This document shows, in pieces, positions 12,597 to 27,200 of a stretch of 64,000 bases of DNA. The position numbers and the translations under genes are program-made. The stretch is from positions 1,264,099-1,328,098 of the forward strand of contig VUYV01000081.1 of the NCBI GenBank assembly GCA_008711295.1, written 5' to 3'. The notes beneath the pieces were generated by a model. It made no database searches. It was not told where the DNA came from and saw only the letters and a program-made list of their open reading frames with translations. This DNA comes from Anarhynchus alexandrinus. Taxonomy: Eukaryota; Chordata; Aves; Charadriiformes; Charadriidae. Position 1 is the first letter of the stretch, and each line of letters starts with the position of its first letter.

Positions 12597-15500
12597 TAGT
12601 TCTGGGGAGTTTGAAGGGGAGATCCAATCCCTCGGAAACCTGTGCCGGAGAAGAATTTAAATAATGTAGAGAAAGACCAAACCAACAGCTGGAAGGAACT
12701 GAGAGAGGAAACGTATTTGATATGGTAATGTTGAGGCTCCAGCTGGATGTGCAGCATGGACGTGCTCTCTGTGATGCTGGGCAACCACTTGAAAGGGAAA
12801 AGCTGATCACAAAGGTGGCAGACCAGAGGAGACAGCGTTGCAAACAACAAAGGTAGACAAACCTAACTTAACATTGCGGCTGGAGGTACACACAGGTGGA
12901 TTCGAGGCAACCTCTATTTATTCAAAAGCTGTTCTGTGTTCTTCATCCCACAAATAGCAGGATAACGTCCAAAAATATTTTCAGGGTTCTGGAAAACAGA
13001 CGTTTCAAAAGAAATACATAAACTCCTTCTTAAGTGTTAACGATCGCATAAACTTGGCCATCTGCCCATGACAATGAGAATCTGATAATGTTATCTGCCT
13101 TATGAACTCCTGACTTCCTCCAGCGTGTATCTGGGTAGTGTGTACTGATTGCAACGTTTTTATTACCCAGAAAACTTCTGCTTAAAAAAAGAAATAAGAA
13201 TGCATACTCCTGAAAGATTGTATACTTTGTAATAAGAACACCTTTCTGACTCATATACTTAAACTGAATAAGGGAAAACTTACTCCCTCCCCACAGGACT
13301 CTATAAATTAAACCTTGCACATTACAATGTCTACACTGAAAATGGCAAGTCAGTCAAAATAGAGAATTAGCACCTTTAGCTGTTTTTCATGTAATTTTCA
13401 ATTGTTTTTGTACTTCTGCTTTTTTTCCATACCTGTATAATAGATCAGAATAAGCCTTTTGGTGCTCTCAAGCATATTTTGCAGTTTCTCTTTTACTGAC
13501 TTTTACACATCAAGATGAAGAATATTTTTCAAGGTATATCTTTAACTTTTTTCAGAACATCATATTTCCTTTAACAATTATGATGATTAAAATCATATCT
13601 AATACTAGTGTGAAAAAAAAAATTAAAAAATCATATAAGGTAACTTCCTAAGATGAATCTAAGATGATTCTCTAAAAGGTTTTATAGCTTAACTCGTCAA
13701 TATTATTTGAGTTCAAAACTACACATCACGATGAAGAAAAAACCAAGCCAGACTCTGCATGGGCATTCATAACTGCACCGAGAGTCTTTGAAAAGCAGAC
13801 ATGGAAATACACAACAAAAAAAGCACTTCTGAATCCTGTAAGCATCCAAAGCTGTGCTGCTTTAAGACAAAGGAAAATATTTGCACTTCAAATGAAACAT
13901 AAGCAAATTAATCCGAAAGAATAATGCTCAAAACCCCCTCCACACCTTCAACCTAAATTTTTGAGATGCTGTACTTTTATAGTACAACTCTATAACTGTT
14001 CTTAACAATATCTGCTGTAAGCAGACTGACTGGTGTTCCGCTGAACTAAATTCTCCCAACTGAGTGACAGGATACAGAAATTCATTTTGAAATATTTTCA
14101 TATCTAAGTGTTGAGATAATACCCATTTCTCATGGGGTTAGCGTCTTCCCCGTTCAAAACCACTTCTAAAAAAGGTCAATACATTCAGTAAATGTCATAA
14201 ATGTCTTGTTGATGTTCTTTGTTTTCATATTTCAAAAGTTTGCAGCATCCAGTCAGGAAATATAAACACTCTCATGTGCCAGTGGAAGCACTCATATCCT
14301 GCACCTCACAAACTTTGAATTCTCTGCTCCACCAGCGTGTTTGGACCGTCCGCTAACCCACCCGTGAACTGTGAAAGTGGTTTGCGTACATGACTCGAGC
14401 CTCGAAATGTACAGGCTTCCTTCCGACTCGTCGTAGCGCTGAAACTGAGCCTGGTACTACGGGAGCGCCCATGTCGTTTGCTTACCCGAAGAGGACTGAG
14501 GCAAATACCTACACTCTTTGCCAAAGTCAAGCCTTTGCTAGTGCTAATGGATTCATGGGTACGCTAGCTCAGATGAAGGCCCTACAACCAGACAAGCAGA
14601 TGACTGTACGAACACAAGAATGATTAAAATCCTCGATAACGCTTACGGAGTGCTGCCAAAGAAAAGTCTTTGGGAAGAATGAAATAATTAATCAAGATGG
14701 TACCATTAACAACCCGCATGTATTCTACTTTCAGTGCTCAGATATTCCTCTTTAGGACTTTCTGTCCCCAGGCTCGTCATGCAGCACTCGCGAAGAACAG
14801 CAAAACAGGACTTGCTTTTAGATTTGGCAGTTGGAGGCTTACATAAAGACACGCTGATAGATGGATGTCTGGACTCATTAAGTGAACTGGACGCTGTTTC
14901 ATAGGAAGTGGCAGCTGGTCTTAGATAGCTGCTTTGAAAAAGGTCCGTGTGCTGCCTTTGCTAGCAAGCAGCTAATACATTGCTGTAGGCAGGAACCACG
15001 CTTACGTTAACGTATTAGGCAAGATACAGCTCTGCCAGTGGTTGCCGCATTTGTGTTTGCTTATGTTATAATAAATTACTATTTAGTTCAGGATAAAACT
15101 GAACATCAAAGCCCCTTTATGGGTCTATCTGTTTGGCATCGGCAGGCAACCCTCAAGTAGCTGCACAGTATCTCCGCGGAAGGCAGCCACTGACCTGGAA
15201 ACTCCTAGTGAAGAACCTCGTGTCAGTGTTTTCACAGTGACACTAACCGAGGCAAAACAAAAAGCAGCTGATTCTCTAAAAAACAAATATAGGGTTCATG
15301 AAGAGACACGAGTATTCAGGGAAACACCTCTTTCACCAAACTTTAGCAAATCTGAATTGGTAGCCAACGTGAATGCACGTGTCGCTCTTCCGTTTCACCC
15401 TTGTGCCCTGGCAGAGGTGCAACAAAAGACATCCACCATGGCATAAAACCTCACCTTGCAGGTAAAAAGGTGAAGGGGTCACTCTGCCCAGAATGAATTT

Positions 15501-17932
15501 ACAGACCTTAAATCAGGAACAAAGGCAAAATTTGATTGAAATATATAAACTTTCAGCCAATGTTAATTTTCCTACACGAATATTAACTTCTAACGCAGCA
15601 GAAAAAACAATCTTAAGGAAATGCCCCTTGTGCAAAAAGAAGTAATAGCCCTTTCCTCTTAATGCTGTGTGCCCAGTGACCTAGAAGCGTTTAGTGTCAC
15701 ACCATCAAAGGCGTTTAGAGGACCAGCTCTCCCTGTGGTTTGAAACTCGAGTCAAATTTTCCTGAGAATTGTCAGCAACTGCTCATTTTTAAATGTGAAC
15801 TTTTGCCACGTGGTTCTATGACGAATTCTGTGGAATGTATATGCAGATGACAAGTAACACCTGTTCTAAAAATATTTTCTCCCTGTCCAAAGAATAATTT
15901 TATACTACCTTCAAATTTTTAAAATTATTGCTGGTTTCCAAAAAAAAAAATAAATTAAAAAGAGAAAAGAAAAGAAAAAAACCCAGCTTGTCACAGCAAA
16001 TGAGGAATGTCGTGTCATTTGGTCTGAATGTTTCTGATGTGCTGTATATGCCCCACACATCAGCACTAAGAGTAAGTGTAAAATAAACTGTCCCACATTT
16101 CAGGCTAACCTTTTATTTCAAAGCTTCTCGAGTCATACAATCAGACCCCAAGCTCTGTTTCTCGTTCACCACACTCTAACGAGCCCTTATAACTAGGTGA
16201 GAATCTCAGTTTAATCCTTGTACATGTTTCTGAAAGCTTCTGTGCAGGACTGCGGAGAGAGGCTTAAGAATTTGAGCCAATCTTATGTGAAATCCAGAAA
16301 CCTGAGGAAAAGAATACAGAATACGATATACATGTGTTTTCCTCTTTTTTTAAATCCAAAACCCAACGCTATGCCACTTTCAATGAACTCAGAAAAGTCA
16401 GTGCGGCTCTCTTGACCAGGGTTTGTAGTTTCCCCTATTTGCACAAGGAGCAGCCCCAACTGTTGCATCACAGCCTCATCATATCCATCCAAACCCATCG
16501 CACACATGGGCTTAATAAAGCCTTCAAATTGTTAAGGACTGATGCTATGCTCTGTGCTTTTCTTAGCACAGGTTTCAGTAGATCTGTCTTTCCCACCTGG
16601 CTCTAGACACCCTCTCTTAGGTCACATATCTGCAGGGCTTTCTCGGAAGGAAAAGTTGTGGCTTGCCACCAGAGGAGATAAAACTAAGCTCAGGCTTCCT
16701 ATGAAATGGTGAGGAGAACATCAACATAGCAGGGTCTAGGAGCACTCTGGGGCTGGTGGCCCTTGCCTGGGGATGAGAAGAGAAGAACAACATGGTGGCT
16801 AAGATCTAAATGGTCTTTGACCTCTCTTACAGCAGTGAATAGCAGATGATGGAAGAAGACTCTCAGAACGGGACAAATTGTAGTTTAGGAATATGCTGGG
16901 CCAGAAGTAGATCTTTGTCTTTAACAGCTGTGGTTTTTCTCGTTTTCTTTTTTTTTTTATTTTTTATAATATATTTATGTAATCACTTTTGAAACTATGC
17001 AGACTCTTGACATCCTTGATATTGTGTGGCAAGAAAGTTCAGATTAACCCTGTGAAAGAACCATCTGCATTTGTTTATTGAGAATCGGACTCTGGCAGCG
17101 TGTCGGTGACGGGGTGAGCAGTCGTTGCCTGTTGTCTACTCACCTGCCTCCTGGCTCCGAGGACTGCAGAAGTCCCCAGCACTCATCTTTCTTTCATTTC
17201 GAAATGCAGACACCTTTTAAATACCTCCCTGTGTGAAGACTATTTCATACCTTGGGTCATCTTTGTCACTCTTCTTTTACACTTTGGTAGTGCTATCATA
17301 TTCTGTTTGAGGTGGGAGTCAGGAGTGCAAGCAACCCCCAAACCAGAAAGGTGTGTTACGCGGTAGTGCAGTGTCAATGCGGTGTTTTTCTTGAAACTTC
17401 CTAACGTTCTTGTTGCTTTTCAAATTGTTGGTTTTCCTTCAAATACCCTGAGTGTTGACAATTGCTCTCAAAAATGCCTGTTAAAAATAAGCAAAAATGT
17501 CACGATAATTTCTATAATTACTAGGCTTGACAGTGTTACAAAACCACCTTGAGTTCATGAAAATTACGACTACTATAGCATGCTGGCTCTGCGCTGTAGG
17601 TGGATTTTAGCATTTGTGTGTGCTCCCAAATGCTCCCTGGCAGACTGTCATCGCTTCCTGAGGTGTCTGTTAGCATTACGGTAAATTACACATTATAATT
17701 ATAGTTTGCTCCTGCCTGCTCCCAAATTGGTTATTAGCGTTTCAGGTACAATTGTTACCTTGTTTTTGAAAAGGTAAAAATATTTGTGGCGGGTGAATAT
17801 TATTTGTAGTTGATTTTAAAGGCATATTTACCTTGATATCCAAACGGCATGTCAACGGATGAGGTCTAAGGGTGACTGAAGGAATGACTTGCCTTAAATA
17901 AGATTCATATTTTCATCATCAGTTAATTAATA
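12597..17932. other. Long unique stretch, no gene recognised
   Basis: More than 5 kb have no recognisable repeat apart from short A-rich runs, for example the A/GA-rich 15940-15980 and the T-rich 16950-16975. Open frames are short and unconvincing. The part at 17650-17850 has A+T-rich homeodomain-type motifs (for example ACATTATAATTATAG) that could belong to a regulatory element, but nothing in a single sequence proves this. Confidence 0.45.
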
Positions 17933-18060
17933 GAGTCATAGAATCATAGAATTGTCTAGGTTGGAAGAGACCCTTGGGGTCATCGAGTCCAACCATCTAC
18001 CCTACTCTATGAAGTTCTCCCCCACAACATATCCCCCAACACCACATCTAAACGACTCTT
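17933..18060 (-). mobile_element. Older CR1 subfamily 3' end (minus strand)
   Basis: The reversed tail GAGTCATAGAATCATAGAAT is followed by TGTCTAGGTTGGAAGAGACC and GGGGTCATCGAGTCCAACC. These blocks differ from the common-group copies elsewhere in the window (CCTTGAAGATCATCGAG) and point to a different CR1 subfamily. About 128 bp are readable before similarity fades. The copy is fragmentary and non-coding. Confidence 0.8.
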
Positions 18061-18088
18061 AAATAGAAACGGCTCTTAAATAGAAACG
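18054..18088. repeat. 17-bp tandem duplication at the CR1 edge
   Basis: The string CTCTTAAATAGAAAC occurs at 18056 and again at 18073, a 17-bp period, exactly where CR1 similarity ends. It looks like a small replication-slippage duplication. Confidence 0.8.
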
Positions 18089-21000
18089 TCTTTTGCGGGA
18101 TTCATTTTAAGTATGCCAGAAACTGGCAGCACAAAAAAAAATAAAAAGGCAAAAAGGCTTCTTTATCAAGCTGAAACAGGTATTCTCTATGATTTCTGAG
18201 CCTGATTGCCAACCTAGTCTAAAGATTTCCTACAGCGGTGGGAAATACCCTCCGTGGGTAGGGCCAAACACAGCTTCCCTGAGGGCAAAATAATTGTGTC
18301 CCACCGAAGGTGGGTTACACTGCTGACGCATCCCAAAAGTTAGCCTGGATTAGCTGCCTCTCTGCTGTGCCTTGTGTTTGCAACTCTTCCTCCATCTCTC
18401 ATCAGTAATGGCAGCGCACGCCGTGGTGCGGGCACAGCGCTGCAAACGGGACCGCGGTCAGAACTAAGGTCTGTGCGCGGAGGAAGAGCTGGTGCGGATG
18501 GTGGCGACACGGCGTCCATCTGGGAGCGGGGCTGGACGAGTGTGGCATAATGGGATTTCTGAACATTTCTGTGACACCTGCTGAGTTTTATGCTAGTGGC
18601 ACTGAGGGCTCCCGTACCCCTTTATTCACTGACCAGCAAAACTGGAAGGTTTTCTCGTTATTCATGTAAAAAACCTGCACATTTGCAACAGTTCAGGGAT
18701 AATTTAAAGGAAATAACAGGGAGTTCCTCTATGAACACGTACAGAGTGATCTGATGATCACATAATATGCTATGAATAGACAACACTCATTGCAATCAGT
18801 CACAGGCAATTTACTCGTCTAAACTGATGGGGCCAGCAGTTCCCCACATAATTATGAATAGTAAATGCACAATAATATTTGTGGTTTGAGAAGAGATTAT
18901 TCATACACACATGTAGTAAATATATAGAGTAGCTGGGACAGAGTCCAAATTCAGTTCATTCTCAGATCAGTTACCCCCGGCTTTGGAGACTATGAGCTTG
19001 AAGACCACAAACCCTATGTAGGACAGCCACAACTTTCTAGTCAACCGTAAGAAAAGCCTACAGAGGACAAAACTTCAAAAAAATCAAATTCTCCCTCTTT
19101 GTCGGGTAGTCCCCGTCATTAGACTGACTCACCTCTAAGAGTCGCAAGGACACAGCATATATCTTCATCAACATCTGACACTTTTTCCCATTACAGTCTC
19201 CAAGGCAAGGTTGAAACATATGGTGGACAAGAATGCCAGTAGGTGGAAAAGCAGTGTTAAAGGAGTGGTTACCAGTAGGTCATTATTCAAATCATATTCA
19301 GATTAGTTTGAAACAGATTTTATTCAATAGAGACGAATACAATTTACCACAATTTAGGTTAGGGAACTGACCAACCGACTGGAAGTTCTGCAAAAGACTA
19401 TGCAGATAATCATGGTTCATAAATTAGACATATATCAGCAGTGATACTCATTCTGAAAAAAGCAAAGCATCTCACTGGATGTGTAAGCAAGACACATATG
19501 AGACACGAAGTAAACCTCTGGCTTTACTCAGCTGTACTTCAAGGGCCGACTTTAACCCACGCTTTTGAAAAGGTGCTGAACACCTGAGGCAGTATCCAAC
19601 CAGCAAAAGCAGCCAGAAGTTGAGAAAAAATAACCCTCAAAGAGGGAGATGGGGTTATTCAGCGTACCAAACAAAAAGCCAAAGAGAAAGATGTAGTAAG
19701 TATTTTAACATGTAAAAAACAGCTACAAAGAGGAAGAAAATAAACTCTTTTGCCATAAGCAAAGAAGTTGTATGCTTGAATTACAGCAAGCGCAGCTGCG
19801 GTTGGGCTGGTAAAAACTTTCTGATAGTAAAGATGATGAAGTGTGGAAAGGAAATGTTGCAGAATCTCCTGCTGAGAGGTTTGTAATAGCATTACAAATT
19901 AAAAAAGAACCTGGTAAATATGGCTGGGCACCATCTGGACAATGGAATAGATGAGTCCTTACTTGAACCTGTTTTCTGTGATCTTACACTCCTTTCGCAG
20001 AAGCAAAGAAACCTATCCCTTTTGTTAATGTAAAATAAAAAAAAGCAAACCCTGCTGTTGCTTTTCAAAACACGTGGAAATATGTATATTGATGTTAATA
20101 GAGTAACATGATGTCAGTGACATTCCTCAACTCTATTTCTAGGTATGCTATGTCTGACTTTACAACAGAACCTGCTTTGGTTCATCCTGATGATTAGGAG
20201 AGTGGAGCAAATTTAAACCTGTTGGAAGTTTACTTTCTCGACACCAGTGGATCCGGATTCATGTACGTTGGATCTAAAGTTGGCACTGAGAGCTTGAGTG
20301 CTTTGACTTTCTTGATTTAAAAAAGTCATTGCTAGTTCCACGGGGACAAGCCCACCCATTCATTGTTCTTAGACTTAACCCACCCATCCAGTCTCCTTTC
20401 TGATCTCATTTGTTCCATTTTAACTTCCTTATCTTCTGTATTTCCTTCTTGAATTCTAACATTTATTTTAAACTACAAAAGCTAACAAGATCTGCCAGAA
20501 ACTTAAAATTCAAAACTAGAGATTACAGGTGATTATAATGTTATCTGAATTGTTATCTAACCGTTGGCAGGTACTCCAGTTACTACTGAAAACTTCAGTA
20601 ACTGAATTTATTAAGTTTATAATAAACAAAATCAGTAAGTTTAAAATGAAAACATTACAAATTTATACATTGAAGAATGAATTACTATTGATATTTTAAT
20701 AAGATATAAAATAGAAGCAAACCTTCCACATTGGAACGCCTTTTCTTTACTACATGGAAATAATTGGTTATGCACGTGCTCATGGATTTCTAAATGTAAT
20801 AAATACAGAATGAAAGCAACAAAATGCCTGATTAAATGCCATTACTGATAACGGGATCATTACGTATGAAAGTAACAAAACACACGTTCACAGGATTTTC
20901 GTTTCCTGAGCGTGCTGCATCTCCTGTGGCTCCAAGGGCAACAGTTCCAGCCGAGCCACCCGAGCTGAAGGGGCTCTCCCGTGGTACCGCGCTTGCAGTG

Positions 21001-24000
21001 CACCGTGCCTCTGTCGGGTAAACTACTGCTGATGCAAGCAAACCCACTTTACTCAGCACTTGCGATGTGTTAGGATCACGCACACGGCCAGGTCTGCTGG
21101 CCGATCTAGCAAGCAATAGTTTGACTGCTTGTAATCATTCTTTTTATCCTAAGGTAAATACTGGGTAGAGTGGCTCTTGCACCACGGGCTGGAGCTACAG
21201 ACAGCGTTATATTTATGACTAACAAAATTTGATACGCACTCACTGAGCTGAAAAAAGCATTTTATTAGTGTAGGACATCAACCGATGAACGTTAAGATGC
21301 AAGTGGTGTGAAACCTTTTGCAAAGACGGTTCTGTACCTCCTTGGGACACTGCCATTACAGAGGTGGTCACCAACAGAGGCTGACCAAAATACCGCGGAC
21401 CCCAACAGACTCCTGCTCTCTATTCTTTAGTCAAAGAGCTCTCTCTGTCCTTTAGTGACAACAGATTGCTATTTTGGACAATAATAAAATATACCCGCAT
21501 CTTTTAAAGGAAGTATCAGCATGACATAAAGAAAGCCAGCCGGGTGTGATTTAATAACAAATTTTAAAAGAATCTCCATATATAGAGGTGGAAGGCATCA
21601 AGTTTTAAATGTAAGCTTGTGAATCTGCTTTTCCTACTGTGTAAGTCCTTTGAATCAGCATAAATAATATTCAGTACGTTGCATTCCTTATGGTTCTCTA
21701 TATCTCTCGTGGTATTTGAGGAACCATTTACTCTAAATATAAGGAAAATACCATCAACAGCATTCTTTAAGAATGATTAGGAAATTGTTGGATTTCATAA
21801 TGGCAACCGCTACCATTTTTGTTACTGACAGTTATAGTGTCTTAATATGATCACAGGTAGTTAGGAAATGCGATGCTATAGTTCTTTATGAATATAAAAA
21901 GTATGGAACGGAATTTTCAAATAATGCCACTCGAATACCTCCACACTACACCAATCAGTCTTGCTTGCTGTTGCACTCCAGGGCCATGTTGCCACCTCGC
22001 ACACAGATGAATGTTTTAATTATGGCCCTTCTAGAAGATTATTTCACATAGGACTGCTGCTGCTGCTGCTGAGGACTATATATATCTTTTTCTGAATCAT
22101 CAGACTAGTGTAGGTGTAGGAGACTGAGTCCCAGTTTGAAATGGGACTTGTGAATTTTAGGCCCAGATTCCACCTACGGGATCTTGGAAGGGACGGGCTT
22201 TGGAGCGAAAGGAGAGAAATGAGATAGGGAGAAGAGGTAGGGGTTGGAAGATTGCAAATCACGATAGCAGAATCGCTAGAACACAGTCTACTAAGACAGA
22301 AAAAAGACTAGCTTGAAATACCGTGCAAATATGAGTCGATAGCATTTGTAACAACTCAGCTGCCCAGACCCGTGGTAATGTAGTAACGAGAAGCAAAAAG
22401 CTTTTCTTCTCTTTCCCTGCACACCTTTATCCAAAATGTCACTCTGTGTCATGTAAACTTCATTGCCAACACTTTTTATTAAATTTTGCATATATATGAT
22501 GTGCTATTAAAAACAATAAACACAACTGATATCGTGCAATTTCAGAACTTTTCTTGGAAGAAGCACCTGAAGCGCTTGTGACAAATTAAGGACTATTCAA
22601 CATTTCTACCACTTACTTATGCCACGGGAATTGCCATTTGAAACGTGTGCCCCAATCGGTGTGTAGTTATCTATATGAAAATCATGAGATAAGCAGACAG
22701 AGAGACAGAAAGTCACCGAACTATTTTCAACGGCAAATATTGAGAAACTCACGATGGAGCAGACAGCAGCTTTCTAACTACGCGAGTCACCGGGATGTGA
22801 AAGAATTGAATTAAAGCCCCTGGTCTGAGTTATTAAGTTAGATTTTCCTTATTTGACTATTCTAAATGAATCCAGAGCCTCCTGTTTTCACAGGAGCGGA
22901 GCTTTTGTCAAAATTAATACAGATCCGGTGAAATACTGGTTTATCTCAACAGCTATAGAAGTATAAAGGTTAAATCTTCTCTTTTCTTCTTCTCAAAATT
23001 TGTAAATCCTTTAAGACCAGAAAGTACAGGTGTCCTTATCCTTGACTGGTTTGATTGGGTACAGAGGATACTGAGTAGCTTTTAATTTAATGAGCGTGAT
23101 TCCCCTGTTTCCTTCAAAATTTCTGAAGCCCATCTCTCAGACTCCACCTCTTGAAAAAGTATTTTCTAATCAGCGCCATCCTGGCCCGCGTCACTAAAGC
23201 TGGTGATTTTCCCCATTTCCTTCCCGCAACTCCTGAGACTCTGGTGAAGTTTAACTTGTTCCATTTTCTATTTTCTGTCACTGTAGCGGAATACATTTAC
23301 TGCTTTCCTGAACTGAAATTCTCTTTGCTGTTCCGTCACCCATCTTTGTGCAAAGCGAGCGTCTAAATGATTAGTTTGACTGTACTACAGCAATTGTTTC
23401 AATTTTAACATGGGTATTACTTTTGGGCAAGCAATATTATTGTCTTATAAAAACTCTACATTATTAAATTTTTTATGTGTTATAAGAACACACTTTCTTA
23501 GGCAAGCAGTAGTATAGAATAATTTTAATATAACTTTGATTTGTAAGATTTGTGCTGATACACTCACATAATTCAGTTGATCAAAAAATCCTTTCACTCT
23601 TATTAAGCTTTATAACAAATCTGAAATGCACATACAGCAAAATGTTGCTCTACTTTATAGTTACTCTCCATTATATAGTTATGCTCTATTTCGTTCAAAA
23701 AAATGCCCATAATTCCTGAGCAAAGCAACAAGTGAAAAGCACTGTCTATTAAATGAGAGGCCCGTTCTCACTGCTCAGGGAGGAGAGAGGCCGTTATCAT
23801 CTTCCCATAAACCTCCAGCCGGGGGTTTTACTGCCCTTCAGGAATTCCCTGTTTGTGGCATGATCTGCGCCGTTGGCCCTCAAAGCTGTCAGAAGAGGGA
23901 AAAAGCGTAAGGAAGAGGTAATTGTTCTGCATTGCCACAGAGACCGTAAAGAACCTGGAAAAGCTTCTGGACTGCGTTAGTGTGTGTCACAGCCAAGTTC

Positions 24001-27000
24001 TGTCTCTATGTCTAGAGAAGTCCTAGCAGGCTTCCCGAAACGCGTTCATTCCCCACACGCTGCCCTAGATGGAACAAGGAGATAACAGAGATCCTGTTCT
24101 GAAGTCCTTGCAGCCTGATCTTGATTCTTTTATTACACAGAAGCCAGAGGGCATCTGGGGCATTCGTAAATAGCTTTTTTTTTCATAAAGCCTTCTTCTG
24201 GAGGGAAAACCAGAAGCAGTGGTATGCACTACTTCTAATTATCTCATGGGAGCACTGTTGGGAATATCCTGGAACACAAGAGAATATGAATAGCAGCAAA
24301 AATATAAAAATATGAGGTTAGCAAGTGATTGCCTTTTCAGTGGAACTGACTCACAAAGGTGCCATTTCTCAGAAGTGTCCATAGCCCATGTCAAGAATTA
24401 TTGCGGTTCTCGGAGGCAGCATCTTGCTGCACATTAAAACTAACTCTCTTTACGCCCTGTGAAAATGTTCCTCGGCACGTGTAGCATATTGCTACCGCTT
24501 TCTACCGGACTCGTTCATCAAAATGAGTTTCTTTGTATTCTTTCTGTAGGGGAGAACTTGATAGTGGGGCCAAGTATTTCTTTGCACATTCTCTGTAAAT
24601 TAAAAGGATTACGCCAAAGTCTGATTCCTCTGAATGCAACAAGAAGGGGAAGTGTTTACTCCCCATTCCAGTATTTTTTAATACACATTATTCAAAGACT
24701 GTCTGAGATTCATTTCAGGTTATACTATAATCTCTTTTTTGGCTTTCGCCTGTTTTTTTGCTGCTTTTTTTTGCTGTCTCTGCTGTTTTTCTCAGACACA
24801 AGCATGCTGCTGCAATCCAGTCAATATCTCACCCCACCTCTGTTAGCAGAACTTCAGGGTTTCCTTATGGCCCATGGCTTAAGTCCTGCTACATACTATC
24901 ATACATAATCTACTTCGGCAATCCCATCATATTATTTTGGATTAATATTCCATGGAAAATATGATTTTCTAATTTGACTGAATAAAAGGCTGCCAAACCC
25001 AGTTTCCATCATGTTTTCTCATACCTTAGCTATGTTTTTTACAGATGAATGGTAAGCCTTCTCAACTGAAAAATTATAAGGAATTTATCTATCTCTCTTT
25101 AACATTTACTCACCGTGATCAGAAGAAGAGAGGGCTGGGTGATTACAAATACCCTACACAGTGCTGTTTTCGGGAGGTCCTCAGTAGCACATAGTGATAG
25201 CTCAACCTGATGGTTGACCGAACTAATCTTCTCTGTCCGCTCGAAAGGTTGGCCGTCAGCACAGAGCGGAAGGCGGTGAGGGGGATCCCAGCCCTACTCA
25301 AAGTCTCTAAAGTTCTGTTGAAGCAAATGAAGAGTCTGAGGGTCTGAAAATGCAGAACGAGGTTGAGGACTTTGTGTTTCCCTAACTGGGTAGGTGAGGT
25401 TCACCCCCAGAGGTGCAAGGCATGGTAGAGGTTTCCCTGCTGTAAAGCCCGGTACAATTACCTCTTCCTGAAGCACCTCAGGAATTTCAAACTGGAAAAT
25501 GAACAAGTTGGGTAAAAGTATTTGTTCGCTAGAATGATACCAAAAAAAACACCCCACACCAAAAAACAACAACATAAAATCTCTTTGCAGTCAACGTCAG
25601 CAAAATTTGAATAGTAACTAATATGGAAATAAATTGACCTTGAAAGATCTTATTGGATGGCACACTGAGAAAAGATCGGATACATACGTGGTGAATGTTA
25701 TATTGACATTTAGGTTTAAGCTCCATTTAAGCAATTACCTGAGAAGCGCTGCTTCTAAATAGGTAATTTATATGTGTCAAATGCATCTGCCTGTCTCTGG
25801 CTCAGCGTAATCAAAAGTATGATTTTTCAAGCCAGAGGAGAAATAACTACACAGCACACGTGGTAAGGGGACATGAGGAAGAGTGGAATCTCCAAATGTA
25901 GATCCTATACCTGTTCCTTCTTCATTTGACTCGGGTTTAGAAAAAGTTAATGTTTATTTTCTAGGGAGAATTGAGCAAATATAAACCCACAGTCTTTTCC
26001 TGGTGCAACTGCTCAAATTCACATCAAAATGAACAGATGTTAATAGCAGTTTATTAGCATCAGATAATTTTACCCCAAATACTTGCTCAAAATCAGTGCA
26101 TGTCCTCAGTGATTCATAACATATCTTATTCTACTGCAGCAAATCTGCTGTGAGTCAGTAAGTCTCATTCTGCACATAAGATGACTTCCAAAAAGTAATT
26201 CTCTCTTTAAAAAAAGATGACCTTTTTCAGACTGTTCCTCAACTTCCTGGCAAGAAATGTACAAATTCTGGATCATTAAGTTTTCCGTTGTCCACATGGA
26301 TCATCCTGGAATGAATTTATTCCTTCTGTCAAGAGTATACTTCAGAAGGACAACTTCCACTGTGCTGCTCCGGCTGTAACGTGGCAGCCACAAAACTGCA
26401 GCTTTACCCCAATTTTGTCAGAACACTCCCACTCCTCCTTTCACAGCACCTTTTTGAAACCATAGTGCTTATGAAAGGATTCTGCAGCAACGGAGCGTCC
26501 AAGGCATGAATGTGGTGGTATTAATAAATCAGGGCCCGAGTTTTAATAATGCTTTTCCCCTTCCCCATTATGAAGTCTCTCCGATGCTTTTAATCTACAT
26601 TTAAATCTTGCAAGAACTTGTTGTTTAAAAAAAAAAGATGTGAGGCAATTCATATTTTAATTCGCTACGAACTAATTGCCTTAAAAAGTCATGATGGGAA
26701 TCGATATCTCATGTACTTAAGATACATATGCTCTGTTAAGCACCAAGCGCGTGTTGCCGGCTTGGTGTGAGTCTCGTCTGGGAGAACGCCAGCGACGCCG
26801 AAACTTGCATTTTGACACATTCAGAACCACAGGAAACCTCTTAATGAATAATTATTTCTACAGAATTGTTTACATTCAGAGGTTTTAACCAAACCTAATG
26901 CTCGCTTTACGTCGAACCACGTTTGTCTTAGCGTGCTGTTAAAGTGCATATAAATCATAATTTACCTTTGCTGTGTAACCTAATGCAATCTATTAAGGAA

Positions 27001-27200
27001 ATAGTTCTTTTAATAATGAGGCTTCAGGAAACAGAGAGCTCAATCACATATAAAGAGACAATAAGATTACTGCTAATACACTTTTAACCTTTTAATAACT
27101 CATTCTGATTAGCACACAGAGCTGAAAGGGTCAGCGCTTGTTTTCCTACAAGCCCTCTTTATGGACTGACAGCTTTGTCGCCCCCAAAACTAAGTTAGTT
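18089..27200. other. 9-kb repeat-poor stretch, no gene recognised
   Basis: No CR1, LTR, minisatellite or credible exon is recognised across this stretch. The only simple repeat is (CTG)6 at 22054-22071. A 149-residue frame beginning with GTG at 24459 is hydrophobic in its second half, which reflects a T-rich tract, and resembles no known family. A locally G+C-rich spot lies at 18400-18545. The segment 26940-27110 is rich in TAAT-type motifs. A long transposon-free interval is compatible with regulatory constraint but does not demonstrate it. Confidence 0.45.

Noticed and set aside
22054..22071. (CTG)6 trinucleotide repeat as a possible expandable locus
   Set aside because: Six units are too short to be notable and there is no gene context.
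24459..24908. 149-residue open frame with a hydrophobic segment, possible membrane protein
   Set aside because: The hydrophobic part is encoded by a T-rich tract, the start is GTG, and no family is recognisable.
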